From CAVVAL01 sp963742725 (lineage in GTDB: Bacteria; Actinomycetota; Actinomycetes; Mycobacteriales; Cryptosporangiaceae), in contig CAVUMX010000004.1 of the NCBI GenBank assembly GCA_963742725.1, positions 620,001 through 684,000 of the forward strand: a stretch of DNA of 64,000 nucleotides, written 5' to 3'. The notes beneath the pieces are model-generated. The model was not told the DNA's origin. It ran no database searches and was given only the letters and a program-made list of their open reading frames with translations. Positions 34,949-43,504 of the stretch are shown here, piece after piece (position 1 is the stretch's first letter; each line of letters opens with the position of its first letter). The position numbers were made by a program, and so were the translations under genes.

Positions 34949-35473
34949 TCAGCCGTGGCCGCAACGGCCGGGGTCGGCGCAGCTACACGGCGGGGATGTT
35001 GCGGGTGCCCGTTCGCGCAGCAGGCCGCGCCGCCGCAGGAAGGTCCGGACCCGGTACGCCGCCCAGACGAGGACGCCGATCCAGACGCCCGTCACCACGG
35101 CCGGGAAGATCCACTCCGTGTTGCCGGTGCGCGGGTAGACCTCGTCGCCGAGGTTGATCACCAGGTCCGGCGCCTGATTGAACAGGACGGGGACGCGGTC
35201 GCCGAGCTCGTAGGCGTGGCGTCGGGGGTCGCCGTACTGCGGGGCGTAGATCACGTCGTCGCGGACCACGCGCCCGTCGTCGCTGCGGTAGTCGCCCCGG
35301 AAGCTCGGGCTCCTGCCCGAAATCCGTTCGTCGAGCACGACGACTCCAGGAGTGCCGCTCCCGAACGCGGCGCGCACCGTCGGCACCAGGTTGAGGATGT
35401 GCCCGGGCCAGAAGGTGATCACGAAGATCAGGGCCATGAACCCGTTCCCCGCCAGGGACTTCACCCGCTGCAC
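34949..35473 (-). CDS. DUF3592-like membrane protein
   Basis: A 174-aa protein from GTG 35473 (the open frame reaches into the intergenic repeat at 35521). A hydrophobic segment lies at about 13-32 and another at about 120-140. Between them is an extracytoplasmic beta-rich domain (GVVVLDERISG, YAPQYGDPRRHAYELGDRVPVLF) typical of DUF3592. The cytoplasmic tail ends in a cysteine-rich CSCADPGRCGHG. The function is unknown. The 183-bp gap to the fucosidase-like gene shows no further gene. Confidence 0.65.
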   Translation of the reverse strand: MQRVKSLAGNGFMALIFVITFWPGHILNLVPTVRAAFGSGTPGVVVLDERISGRSPSFRGDYRSDDGRVVRDDVIYAPQYGDPRRHAYELGDRVPVLFNQAPDLVINLGDEVYPRTGNTEWIFPAVVTGVWIGVLVWAAYRVRTFLRRRGLLRERAPATSPPCSCADPGRCGHG

Positions 35474-35518
35474 GGCCCGAGAGTAGGCGCCCGTCGCTAG
35501 TCCGGGCGGGCCGCCGGC

Positions 35519-35584
35519 CAACTGTCGGGGATGTTGGGGTATCCGGTGCCGGGTTACAGGACGGGATTCCGAACAGTCCGGTTT
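35519..35584 (+). repeat. 66-bp dispersed intergenic repeat, copy 3
   Basis: Third copy, immediately upstream of the DUF3592-like gene and 91 bp beyond the nrdB stop. By eye 58 of 66 positions match copy 1 and 54 of 66 copy 2, without gaps. A GC-rich GGGCGGCGGGCGGGCGG tail follows on the same side as in copy 2. Confidence 0.85.
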
Positions 35585-35675
35585 GGGCGGCGGGCGGGCG
35601 GCGTTGGCGGGCGGCGTGTGGCGGGTGGTGGGTGGCGGGCTGGCGCCGCCCCGGGGGTGGGGCGGCGCCGGGTGG

Positions 35676-36680
35676 TCAGAAGTCGTCGTCGAAGGAGACG
35701 GTGCCGGTGACGCCGACCTGGTACGCCGACACGCGCCGTTCGAAGAAGTTCGACAGCTCCTGGACGTCCTGCAGTTCCATGAACGCGAACGGGTTGGACG
35801 AGCCGTACAGCGGCGGGATGTCGAGTTGCGCGAGCCGCCGGTCGGCGACGTGCTGGAGGTATTCGCGCATGTCCGTCAGCGACATCCCGGGCACGCCCTG
35901 GCCGAGCAGGTCCTCGGCGAACTGCACCTCGCACTCGACGGCCTCGGCCAGCATGTCGCGGACCTGCTCGGCCAGTTCGTCGTCGAACAGGTCGGGTTCC
36001 TCGGCACGAACCGTGTCGACGACGTCGAACGCGAACGCCATGTGCATCGACTCGTCGCGGAACACCCAGTTCGTGCCGGACGCCAGCCCGTTGAGCAGGC
36101 CGCGCGAGCGCAGGAAGTACACGTACGCGAAGGCGCCGTAGAAGAAGAGGCCCTCGATGCACGCGGCGAAGCAGATCAGGTTGAGCAGGAACGCCCGCCG
36201 GTCCTCGCGGGTCTCCAGTCGCTGCAGTGCGTTGATCGAGTCGATCCAGCGGAAGCAGAAGTCGGCCTTGCGGCGGATCGACGGGATGTTCTCGATCGCG
36301 GCGAACGCCTCGAACCGTTCCTGCTCGTCGGGCACGTACGTGTCGAGCAGGTTCAGGTAGAACTGGACGTGCACGGCCTCCTCGAACAGTTGCCGCGACA
36401 GGTAGAGGCGTCCCTCGGGCGAGTTGACGTGCTGGTACAGGTTCAGCACCAGGTTGTTCGCGACGATCGTGTCCCCGGTGGCGAAGAACGCGACGAGCCG
36501 GCTCACCAGGTGCCGCTCGGCGGGGGACATGCGCCCCAGATCCGCCAGGTCGGAGTGCAGGTCGATCTCCTCGACCGTCCACGTGTTCTTGATCGCGTCG
36601 CGGTACCGGTCGAAGAAGTGCGGGTAGCGCATCGGGCGCAGGGTCAGGTTCATGCCGGGGTCAAGGAGCATCGGGTTCAC
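35676..36680 (-). CDS. nrdB: Class I ribonucleotide reductase small (beta) subunit
   Basis: A 334-aa ferritin-fold protein. Dimetal ligands and the radical site are visible: Asp70 in FATGDTIV, Glu101 and His104 in FEEAVH, Tyr108 four residues after that His, Glu in CIEGLFF (about 160), and Glu/His in RDESMHMAF (about 195). The C-terminal GTVSFDDDF tail is where the large subunit docks. It generates the tyrosyl radical for deoxyribonucleotide synthesis. The start is taken as GTG 36680, whose GTGA overlaps the nrdA stop; GTG 36686 and ATG 36671 are alternatives. Confidence 0.92.
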   Translation of the reverse strand: MNPMLLDPGMNLTLRPMRYPHFFDRYRDAIKNTWTVEEIDLHSDLADLGRMSPAERHLVSRLVAFFATGDTIVANNLVLNLYQHVNSPEGRLYLSRQLFEEAVHVQFYLNLLDTYVPDEQERFEAFAAIENIPSIRRKADFCFRWIDSINALQRLETREDRRAFLLNLICFAACIEGLFFYGAFAYVYFLRSRGLLNGLASGTNWVFRDESMHMAFAFDVVDTVRAEEPDLFDDELAEQVRDMLAEAVECEVQFAEDLLGQGVPGMSLTDMREYLQHVADRRLAQLDIPPLYGSSNPFAFMELQDVQELSNFFERRVSAYQVGVTGTVSFDDDF

Positions 36681-39058
36681 TGGCACGCCTCACACGACTC
36701 GGGGTTCTCGAGGGAGCAGGCCTCGGGCGTGATCGCCACGGTGGCCTGCTGGATGCGGGTCGCCGGACGCGACCGCAGGTAGTACGTCGTCTTCAGCCCG
36801 GACTTCCAGGCGTACAGGTACATCGAGCTGAGCTTGCCGATGTTCGGCGCGCTCATGAACAGGTTCAGCGACTGGGACTGGTCCACATAGGGCGCCCGCG
36901 CGGCGGCCAGGTCGATCAGCGCCCGTTGCGGCAGTTCCCAGGCGGTCCGGAACAGTTCACGCACGTCCGCGGGTAGCTCGGTGATGCCCTGGACGGACCC
37001 TTCGGCGCGCTTGATCGCCGTCCGGACCGGTTCGGTCCACAGCCCGCGCGACTTCAGCTCCCGGACGAGCGCCGAATTGATCTGCAGGAACTCGCCGGAC
37101 AGCGTCTCCCGCTTGAACAGGTTCGACACCTGCGGCTCGATGCACTCGTAGCAGCCGGCGATCGAGGCGATGGTGGCCGTCGGCGCGATCGCGATGAGCA
37201 GCGAGTTCCGCAGCCCGTGCTCGCCGATGCGCTCGCGCAGCGCCGCCCAGCGCTCGGTCTGGGTGCCGGTCACGTCCCACAGGTCGTGCTGGAGCTGACC
37301 CTGCGCAGCCCGTGTCTCGGCGTAGGCCGGGTGCGGGCCAGGCGCGTCCGCTGCGACCGGTGGGATCGTCGAGCCAGGCTTCACGATCTCACCGGTCGGA
37401 AGTCCGGCGGCCAGCTCGGACGAGCGTTCCAGCGCGGTGAGGTAGATGTCCTCGGCGATCCGGGTGGACAGCTCCTTCGCGGCGGGGGAGTCGAACGGCA
37501 GCCGCAGCGCGAAGAACACGTCCTGCAGGCCCATGACGCCGAGCCCGACCGGCCGCCACCGCGGGTTGCTCGCCGCCGCTTCCTCGCTCGGGTAGTAGTT
37601 GATGTCGATCACCCGGTCGAGGAACGTCACGGCGGTGCGGACGGTCGCGCGCAGCCGGTCCCAGTCGACGCCGTCGCCGTTCAGGTGCGCGGCCAGGTTG
37701 ATCGAACCGAGGTTGCACACGGCCGTCTCGTCGTCGCTGGACACCTCGATGATCTCGGTGCACAGGTTCGACAGGTGGACGACGTTGCCGGGCTCGGCCG
37801 TCTGGTTGGACAGCCGGTTGGAGGCGTCCTTGAACGTCATCCAGCCGTTGCCGGTCTGGGCGAGCGTGCGCATCATCTTGCCGAACAGGTCACGTGCCGG
37901 CACCTGCCGTACATAACGACCGGCGGCCTCGGCGGCCCGGTACACCTCGTCGAACTCGGAACCCCACAGGTCGGGCAGCTCGGGGACCTCGTCCGGGTCG
38001 AACAGCGACCACGGTTCGTCGGCCTCGACGCGGCGCATGAACTCGTCCGGGATCCAGTTGGCGAGGTTCAGGTTGTGGGCGCGGCGCGCGTCCTCGCCGG
38101 TGTTGTCCCGCAGTTCGAGGAACTCCTCGACGTCGGGGTGCCACGGCTCCAGGTAGACACAGGCGGCGCCCTTGCGCCGTCCGCCCTGGTTCACGGCCGC
38201 GACGGAGGCGTCGAGCGTGCGCAGGAACGGCACGATGCCGTTGGACTGGCCGTTCGTGCCGCGGATCAGCGCGCCCCGCGACCGGACCCGCGACCAGCCG
38301 ATCCCGATGCCGCCGGCGAACTTCGACAGGTGCGCGACCTGGGAGTACCGCTCGTAGATCGAACCCAGCTCGTCGCGCGGCGAGTCGACGAGGTAGCACG
38401 AGGACATCTGGGTGTGCCGGGTGCCCGAGTTGAACAGCGTGGGCGAACTCGGCAGGTACGCGAGCGACGACATGAGCCGGTAGAAGCCGATCGCCTCGGC
38501 GGGCGTGGTCGACAGTCCACAGGCGACTCGCAGCAGCCAGTACTGCGGCGTCTCCACGACCAGCCGGGTGGTCGGGTGGCGCAGCAGGTAGCGGTCGTAG
38601 ACGGTGCGCAGGCCGAAGTACTCGAAGCGCAGGTCGCCGTCCGGGTCGACCGAGTCGTCGAGCTTGCGGGCGTTGACCCGGACGAACTCCGCCGTCTCGT
38701 CGCCGATCAGGCCCTCGGCGTGACCCAGCAGCACCGACTGGCTGAACGAGGCGATGCCCTGCCCTCGGACCTCCTTGTCGACGTACCCGGCCAGCAGCCG
38801 CGCGGCGAGCCGGGAGTACTGCGGCTCCTCGCTGATCATCTCGGCGGCGGTCTGGATCGACAGCCGGTCCAGCTCGGCCGTCGTGGCACCGTCGTAGAGG
38901 CCGCTGATCGTCCGGGTCGCGACCCGCAGCGGGTCGATGTCGGTGAGATCGGCGGCCCACCGCTCCACCGCACGGACGATCTTGTTGACGTCTACCGACT
39001 CGGCGTCGCCGTTGCGTTTGCGTACCTGCATGTGGGGTCGGGCGCTCGTGACCGTCAC
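36677..39058 (-). CDS. nrdA: Class Ia ribonucleotide reductase large (alpha) subunit
   Basis: A 793-aa protein. An N-terminal ATP-cone (MQVRKRNGDAESVDVNKIV, about 10-95) is the allosteric activity site. Catalytic residues: Cys221 (MSSCYL) and Cys448 (VCNLGS) as the redox pair, Asn431, Cys433 (thiyl radical) and Glu435 in NLCTE. The C-terminal CEAC pair is re-reduced by thioredoxin or glutaredoxin. GTG 39058 has AGGAG eight bases upstream. The leader of more than 330 nt contains a cobalamin riboswitch, with NrdR boxes before it, so the enzyme is switched off when B12 is plentiful. In Streptomyces coelicolor this arrangement lets a B12-dependent class II enzyme take over. Confidence 0.94.
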   Translation of the reverse strand: MTVTSARPHMQVRKRNGDAESVDVNKIVRAVERWAADLTDIDPLRVATRTISGLYDGATTAELDRLSIQTAAEMISEEPQYSRLAARLLAGYVDKEVRGQGIASFSQSVLLGHAEGLIGDETAEFVRVNARKLDDSVDPDGDLRFEYFGLRTVYDRYLLRHPTTRLVVETPQYWLLRVACGLSTTPAEAIGFYRLMSSLAYLPSSPTLFNSGTRHTQMSSCYLVDSPRDELGSIYERYSQVAHLSKFAGGIGIGWSRVRSRGALIRGTNGQSNGIVPFLRTLDASVAAVNQGGRRKGAACVYLEPWHPDVEEFLELRDNTGEDARRAHNLNLANWIPDEFMRRVEADEPWSLFDPDEVPELPDLWGSEFDEVYRAAEAAGRYVRQVPARDLFGKMMRTLAQTGNGWMTFKDASNRLSNQTAEPGNVVHLSNLCTEIIEVSSDDETAVCNLGSINLAAHLNGDGVDWDRLRATVRTAVTFLDRVIDINYYPSEEAAASNPRWRPVGLGVMGLQDVFFALRLPFDSPAAKELSTRIAEDIYLTALERSSELAAGLPTGEIVKPGSTIPPVAADAPGPHPAYAETRAAQGQLQHDLWDVTGTQTERWAALRERIGEHGLRNSLLIAIAPTATIASIAGCYECIEPQVSNLFKRETLSGEFLQINSALVRELKSRGLWTEPVRTAIKRAEGSVQGITELPADVRELFRTAWELPQRALIDLAAARAPYVDQSQSLNLFMSAPNIGKLSSMYLYAWKSGLKTTYYLRSRPATRIQQATVAITPEACSLENPESCEACQ

Positions 39059-39106
39059 ACTCTCTCCTCGCGAGTTCGGTCCAGAGGTCTTCGGACACGC
39101 GAGGGG

Positions 39107-39133
39107 GACGCCAGGAAAGCACGAGCTGGCGTC
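39107..39133. promoter_or_regulatory. Hairpin in the nrdA leader, possible riboswitch expression platform
   Basis: Perfect 8-bp stem GACGCCAG (39107-39114) with CTGGCGTC (39126-39133), loop of 11 nt, between the riboswitch aptamer and the nrdA ribosome-binding site. It could be the terminator or sequestering element. No U-tract is present, so the mode of control is not settled. Confidence 0.45.
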
Positions 39134-39179
39134 AGCCGTCCCACGCGGCGTCGGACCGCCACGCACGGTGTGCGCGGCG

Positions 39180-39390
39180 CGCTGGCAGGTCTTCGGACTC
39201 GTGGGCCGGCGCGGCGTCGGACGCCACGTGCTCCTACTGGCCGTCGCTTCCCGGAACAGCCTGTTCCAGTGCGTGTGACGGCGTTCGTTCCCACTTACCG
39301 CTGCGGGGCAGTCCCGGATTCCCACCGGGTTCCCTGTTCAGAGCGCACACCGAGGGGCGCTGGCCGGCTGTCCCCCTCGGCGCACGCTCT
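39180..39390 (-). promoter_or_regulatory. Cobalamin (B12) riboswitch upstream of nrdAB
   Basis: On the minus strand the aptamer core is complete: AACAGGGAACCCGGTG, then AATCCGGGACTGCCCCGC and AGCGGTAAG, CACTGG near 39265, GGGAAGCG, and the B12 box GAGTCCGAAGACCTGCC (39184-39200). The outer limits of the P1 stem are approximate. B12 binding should reduce nrdAB expression. This matches the published S. coelicolor nrdABS riboswitch and implies a class II reductase elsewhere in this genome. Confidence 0.93.
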
Positions 39391-39433
39391 TGCCACGACC
39401 ACCATGGAGCGGCGGCCGAACCAGCTGCGTCGA

Positions 39434-39481
39434 CCACTATATATAGCGGCTCCCTGGCATGAGCACCCGGATATGTCGTGT
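39434..39481 (-). promoter_or_regulatory. NrdR boxes at the nrdAB promoter
   Basis: The first box (39434-39449) has the perfect NrdR core CTATATATAG and matches 13 of 16 positions of the consensus acaCwAtATaTwGtgt. A weaker second box (39466-39481, 10 of 16) is centred 32 bp away, the three-turn spacing usual for NrdR pairs. The TATATA in box one may double as the -10. NrdR is encoded outside the window. Confidence 0.75.
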
Positions 39482-39635
39482 CGGCGTGTCGCTGGCGCTG
39501 GTCGTGCAGGCCGGCGTCGGCGCAGGGTCATTTGCAGGTTTGCGCAATCCCGTCCGCGGCACCTTCTCGCGCGCACCGGCGCTGCCTAGCGTCTCCCACG
39601 GTCGACAGGCCGGGACGTCAGAGACGGGGTGGACC

Positions 39636-40121
39636 GTGAGCGCTGTGCCCAAGTTGGTGGTGTTCGGATTACTCGGAGGGCTGGCTATGTTCAGCAGCCC
39701 GGCGGGGGCCGGCGCGGAGGACGCGCCCCCACCGATCGAAGAGGACTACGTCTACCCGTTCGCCGCTCAGATCGAGCGCGACCGGGGTATCAAGCTCATC
39801 AAGGGCGACGGGCACGTCCTGTTCGCCGACTGCGTCACCGGCGCCGACCAGATCAAGGTCGAGAGCCGCCGCTGGCCGGGTACGCGGGGGCACTTCTGCT
39901 TCCGCGTCAAGGGCAACACGGGGTATGTGGCGCTGGAGATCCCCGAGGCGTACGTGATCTGGAGCGACCAGAACCACGCCCTGAACGCGAAGATCACGGT
40001 CGCGTCCGAGACCGAGACCGTCCACGTCCCCAAGGACGACTTCGTCGGCATCGGCGAGGGCGGCAACGACCCGAACAGCGGACCGGCGACGGTCCTCGAG
40101 CTGCGGGTGGCGAACCCGTGA
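39636..40121 (+). CDS. Small secreted protein of unknown function, first gene of ALF module 1
   Basis: A 161-aa protein. GTG 39636 follows GGGGTGG and gives a clear Sec signal (to GAGA near 27). The longer open frame from 39459 is rejected because its N-terminus would read through the nrd promoter. The mature part is acidic and beta-rich (HVLFADCVTGADQIKVE, HFCFRVKGNTGYVALEIPEAY), with two cysteines that could pair. No family is recognised. Its stop overlaps the ALF protein start as GTGA, so the two are translationally coupled and the product probably acts with the giant protein. Codon 12 is TTA, inside the signal peptide. Confidence 0.65.
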   Translation: MSAVPKLVVFGLLGGLAMFSSPAGAGAEDAPPPIEEDYVYPFAAQIERDRGIKLIKGDGHVLFADCVTGADQIKVESRRWPGTRGHFCFRVKGNTGYVALEIPEAYVIWSDQNHALNAKITVASETETVHVPKDDFVGIGEGGNDPNSGPATVLELRVANP

Positions 40122-43100
40122 GGCGGACCGTGGTGGTCGCGGCCACCGTTCTCCTCGCCGGACTGATCACAGTGGTCCCGGCGGCTGCTGACCCGGCTCC
40201 GGGCGGTGCCACCGACCGGCTCGGCGTCCTCGAGCTGATGAAGTCGGGTGGCCCGGCGGCCCAGCGGGCGGCCGAGGCGGCGCTGTGCGGTACGGACGCG
40301 CAGTTCCAGGAGTTCCTGACCACGGGCCAGCACACCGCGCGTGAACACGACGACCGGACGCGGGCCGCCGAGCTCATGGCGTCCGCCGGCCCGGCGACGA
40401 AGGCGGCCGGCACCGACGCGCTGGACGGGAACATCGCGGAGGTCCGTGAGTTCCTGGACTCCGGCTGGAAAGCGCCGATGGAGCACGACTTCCGGATCCG
40501 GACCGCGCAGATCTCCAACGTGGGCGGACCGGCGGTCAAGGACGCCGCTCGCACGGCGCTCGAAGGCGATTCGGACGACCTGCGTGCTTTCCTCGTCGGC
40601 GGCCAGTACACGGCGCGCGCCCATGACGACCGGATCCGAGTCACGCAGATCATGAGCGCGGGCGGCGACGCGATGAAGGACGCCGCGCGGGTCGCGCTCG
40701 AAGGCGACTCGCTGGACCTCCGCGAGTTCCTGATCGTCGGGCAGCACGTCGCCCGGGCGCGGGACAAGGAACTCCTGGACGTGGCGGCGTTGACCGCGCT
40801 CGCGAAGGAAGCCGGCGAGCAGGCCGCGTGGGAGACTGAGCAGGCGCGGATTACGTCCGACCAGGCGGTCAACGCGGCCCGGCTGGCCAAGGAGGCGGCC
40901 GAGCGCGCCGCCGCGGAGACGAGGGCGGCCCAGGGCGCGGCAGCGCGGGCGACCAGCGCAGCCGGACGCGCCGCGGACGCCGCGAGCCGGGCGGCCTCCG
41001 CTGCCCGGACCGCCATCGGCGCGGCGAACCAGGCGAGCACCGCGGCGCGCGCGGCGGCCAGCGCGGCCACCCGTGCCGCGTCGGCGGCGACTCTGGCTGG
41101 ACAGGCCGCGTCGAACGCGTACAACGCGGCGGCCGGTGCGGCGACGGACGCGCGGCTGGCCGGGGCGGCTCGGGACGCGGCCGTGACCGCCAAACAGACG
41201 GCCTTGAAGGCACGCGAGGCGGCGAAGGCGGCCGAGTACGCGGGCATGGCGGCTGACGCCGCCGGTGGTTCGGCGACGTTCGCGGCGAGCGCGGGCACCA
41301 ACTCCGCTGCCGCTGCCGACGCGGCGGCGGATGCGGCCGAGCAGGCGGGTGTGGCGTCGGACGAGGCCCGGCGCGCGCGTGAGCAGGCCAACAAGGCGCG
41401 GGCGGCGGCGGCGCAGGCGACCCGTGCGGCGAACGCCGCGCAGCAGTTCGCCAGCAAGGCAGCGGCGGCGGCCCGGGAATCGCGGATCGCGGCGGACGAG
41501 GCCGCGACGCACGCGGAAGCGGCGGCCGTGGCGGCGGAGGAGGCCGCGAACCACGCCGGCGAGGCCGAGCACGCGGCCCGTCGTTCGGCGGAGCACGCGG
41601 CAGCGGCGGCACGCGCGGCCACCACGGCGACGACGGCGGCGGAGCAGGCCAAGAAGGTCGAGGAGCTGGCTCGTGCCGCCGACGACGAGCGGCTCAAGAC
41701 GCTGACGGCCGAAGGTGTCCTGGTGGCGCAGGAGGACCTCGTGAAGGAGGAGGCGGAACAGGCGCGGCTGGCGCTGCGGATCGCCGAGCGCGACCGGCTG
41801 GACGCACAGACCCGCCAGCTCCTGACCGAGGCGTCCGTGCCGGACGCGTCAGAGGCCACGGTCCTCAACAGCGGTCGTAAGGCGGCGCTCTACCTCGCGA
41901 AGACCGGCGACCCCTGGACCAGGGCGACGGCCGAGCAGGCCCTTGCCGGCGGTGTCGAGGACATGCGTGCGTACCTGCGGACCGGCCGTCTCGTCGCGGC
42001 GGACGAGGACGACCGGGCACGCGCCCGGCACCTCGGCAGCACCGGCAAGCCGGCCGTGAAGGCGGCAGCCGACGCGGCACTGAACAGCAACCCGGCGAAC
42101 GTGCGGGAGTTCCTGCGGACCCGGCAGTACGAGGGCAAGGCCGAGGACGCGCGGATCGAGGCGGTCCGGCTCGGGCAGACGGGCGGGCCGGCGATGAAGG
42201 CGGCGGCGCGCGAGGCGCTGGAAGGCACCGAGGCCGAGCTGATCGAGTTCATCGAGAACGGCCAGCACGTGGCGGCAGAGCAGGACGACCGGATCAAGAT
42301 CATGCAGATTCGCAGTGCTGGCAAGGCCGAGGTCAAGGCGGCGGCGCAGATCGCGCTGTCGGGGCCGCGGTCCTACCAGCGCCACTTCCTCACCGTGGGC
42401 CAGTTCAAGGCGCAGCGGCGTGACATGGAGACCGCGACGCACATCGAGCGGGTCCGTGGCTATGTCGCCGAGGCTGCTCAGGTGGCGGCCAAGGCTCGGC
42501 AGGATGCGGCCGAGGCGGCCCGGGTCGCGGCTATCGCACGGCAGGCGGCCGACGACGCCGCCCGCTATGCGAACGAGGCGCAGGCGTCGGCCAACCAGGC
42601 CGCGGAGTACGCCAGGACGGCGGCAGACGCTGCACAGGCGGCGCAGACGTCGGCCAACCAGGCCGCGGCGTCGGCCCGGACGGCACGCGATGCGGCCGCG
42701 TCGGCCCGCGCCAGCGCACGGTCGGCGGTGGCGTCCGCGGAGGAGGCGGAGCGGTCCGCGACCCACGCGCGGTCCTACGCCGACGCGGCGGCGAAGTCGG
42801 CGGACGAGGCCCGTGCCTCCGCGCGGGAGGCGGGCAAGTCGGCGCAGGAGGCGGCGGATGCGATGGAGGCCGCGCGGCAGCACGCCATCACACGGCAGCG
42901 GGCCGAGGACGCGGCCAAGCCGGGCGGCAACGGCGACCAGTGGCGGTGGACGGATCCTGACCCCGCGTCGTCGCCGATCCGCCTGGGGAACCAGGCCAAC
43001 GGGAACAACGCGCTCGCGCTGGGCCTGGTCCAACTCTGGGGCGGCAACTGCGAGCCCGGCTTCAAGCAGATGATCTGCTATGGGGTCAGCACGCCGAACG

Positions 43101-43504
43101 GCCGCCCGATGACGGTCGGCGACTACCTCCTCTACCCGGGCTCGAAGGCCGGACTCAACAGCGTCCTGGACGCGGAGGCGCGGGAGCGGCAGCGACTGCG
43201 GGACATGAACATCAACGCCGACCTGTACGGGCCGGACATCCTGCGGCACGAGGCGGTCCACTCGGGGCAGTGGCAGACCAGCAAGCCGACCGACTTCATG
43301 CCGTCGTACTGGCTGGGTACGGGCTGGTCGTACCTCACGACCGGCACCGACGGCAAGGGTAACCCGTACGAGGAGGAGGCCAACCTCTATCACGGCGGGT
43401 ACCGCGAGTGGTGGGACCGCGACGTGTATTACATCGCGCCCGGCGCTTGCGACCTGAACCCGTGCGCCGGCTGGGAGAAGAAGAAGGACGGGCCGGTGGC
43501 GTGA
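40118..43504 (+). CDS. Giant exported ALF-repeat/coiled-coil protein with HExxH zincin-like C-terminal tip
   Basis: A 1128-aa protein. A signal peptide (1-28) is followed by four ALF-type repeats of about 43 residues (about 35-210; pattern GGpAvkdAArtALeGdsddlRaFLvgGQytAraHDDRiRv). Next come a long alanine-rich heptad-like coiled coil (about 210-570), four more ALF repeats (about 586-766) and a second coiled coil (to about 929). The tip (930-1128) has HEAVH at 1044-1048 and an acidic EEE at 1085-1087, as in metallopeptidase (zincin) domains. This stalk-plus-variable-tip layout recalls polymorphic toxins. GTG 40118 overlaps the previous stop; its own stop overlaps the lipoprotein start. Toxicity is inference. 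Confidence 0.75.
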   Translation: MRRTVVVAATVLLAGLITVVPAAADPAPGGATDRLGVLELMKSGGPAAQRAAEAALCGTDAQFQEFLTTGQHTAREHDDRTRAAELMASAGPATKAAGTDALDGNIAEVREFLDSGWKAPMEHDFRIRTAQISNVGGPAVKDAARTALEGDSDDLRAFLVGGQYTARAHDDRIRVTQIMSAGGDAMKDAARVALEGDSLDLREFLIVGQHVARARDKELLDVAALTALAKEAGEQAAWETEQARITSDQAVNAARLAKEAAERAAAETRAAQGAAARATSAAGRAADAASRAASAARTAIGAANQASTAARAAASAATRAASAATLAGQAASNAYNAAAGAATDARLAGAARDAAVTAKQTALKAREAAKAAEYAGMAADAAGGSATFAASAGTNSAAAADAAADAAEQAGVASDEARRAREQANKARAAAAQATRAANAAQQFASKAAAAARESRIAADEAATHAEAAAVAAEEAANHAGEAEHAARRSAEHAAAAARAATTATTAAEQAKKVEELARAADDERLKTLTAEGVLVAQEDLVKEEAEQARLALRIAERDRLDAQTRQLLTEASVPDASEATVLNSGRKAALYLAKTGDPWTRATAEQALAGGVEDMRAYLRTGRLVAADEDDRARARHLGSTGKPAVKAAADAALNSNPANVREFLRTRQYEGKAEDARIEAVRLGQTGGPAMKAAAREALEGTEAELIEFIENGQHVAAEQDDRIKIMQIRSAGKAEVKAAAQIALSGPRSYQRHFLTVGQFKAQRRDMETATHIERVRGYVAEAAQVAAKARQDAAEAARVAAIARQAADDAARYANEAQASANQAAEYARTAADAAQAAQTSANQAAASARTARDAAASARASARSAVASAEEAERSATHARSYADAAAKSADEARASAREAGKSAQEAADAMEAARQHAITRQRAEDAAKPGGNGDQWRWTDPDPASSPIRLGNQANGNNALALGLVQLWGGNCEPGFKQMICYGVSTPNGRPMTVGDYLLYPGSKAGLNSVLDAEARERQRLRDMNINADLYGPDILRHEAVHSGQWQTSKPTDFMPSYWLGTGWSYLTTGTDGKGNPYEEEANLYHGGYREWWDRDVYYIAPGACDLNPCAGWEKKKDGPVA

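Noticed and set aside
39459..39635. N-terminal extension of the small module 1 protein
   Set aside because: It would begin inside the NrdR/promoter region, has no clean signal peptide, and GTG 39636 has both a ribosome-binding site and a typical signal.
39480..40120. A gene reading as nrdS or nrdR beside nrdAB
   Set aside because: The adjacent product is a secreted protein without a zinc ribbon, ATP-cone or HTH, so it is not a reductase regulator.
40900..42900. Repetitive DNA in the ALF genes as a CRISPR or tandem-repeat array
   Set aside because: The periodicity is at protein level (Ala-rich heptads and ~43-aa ALF units) with variable nucleotide sequence; no identical repeats separated by spacers.
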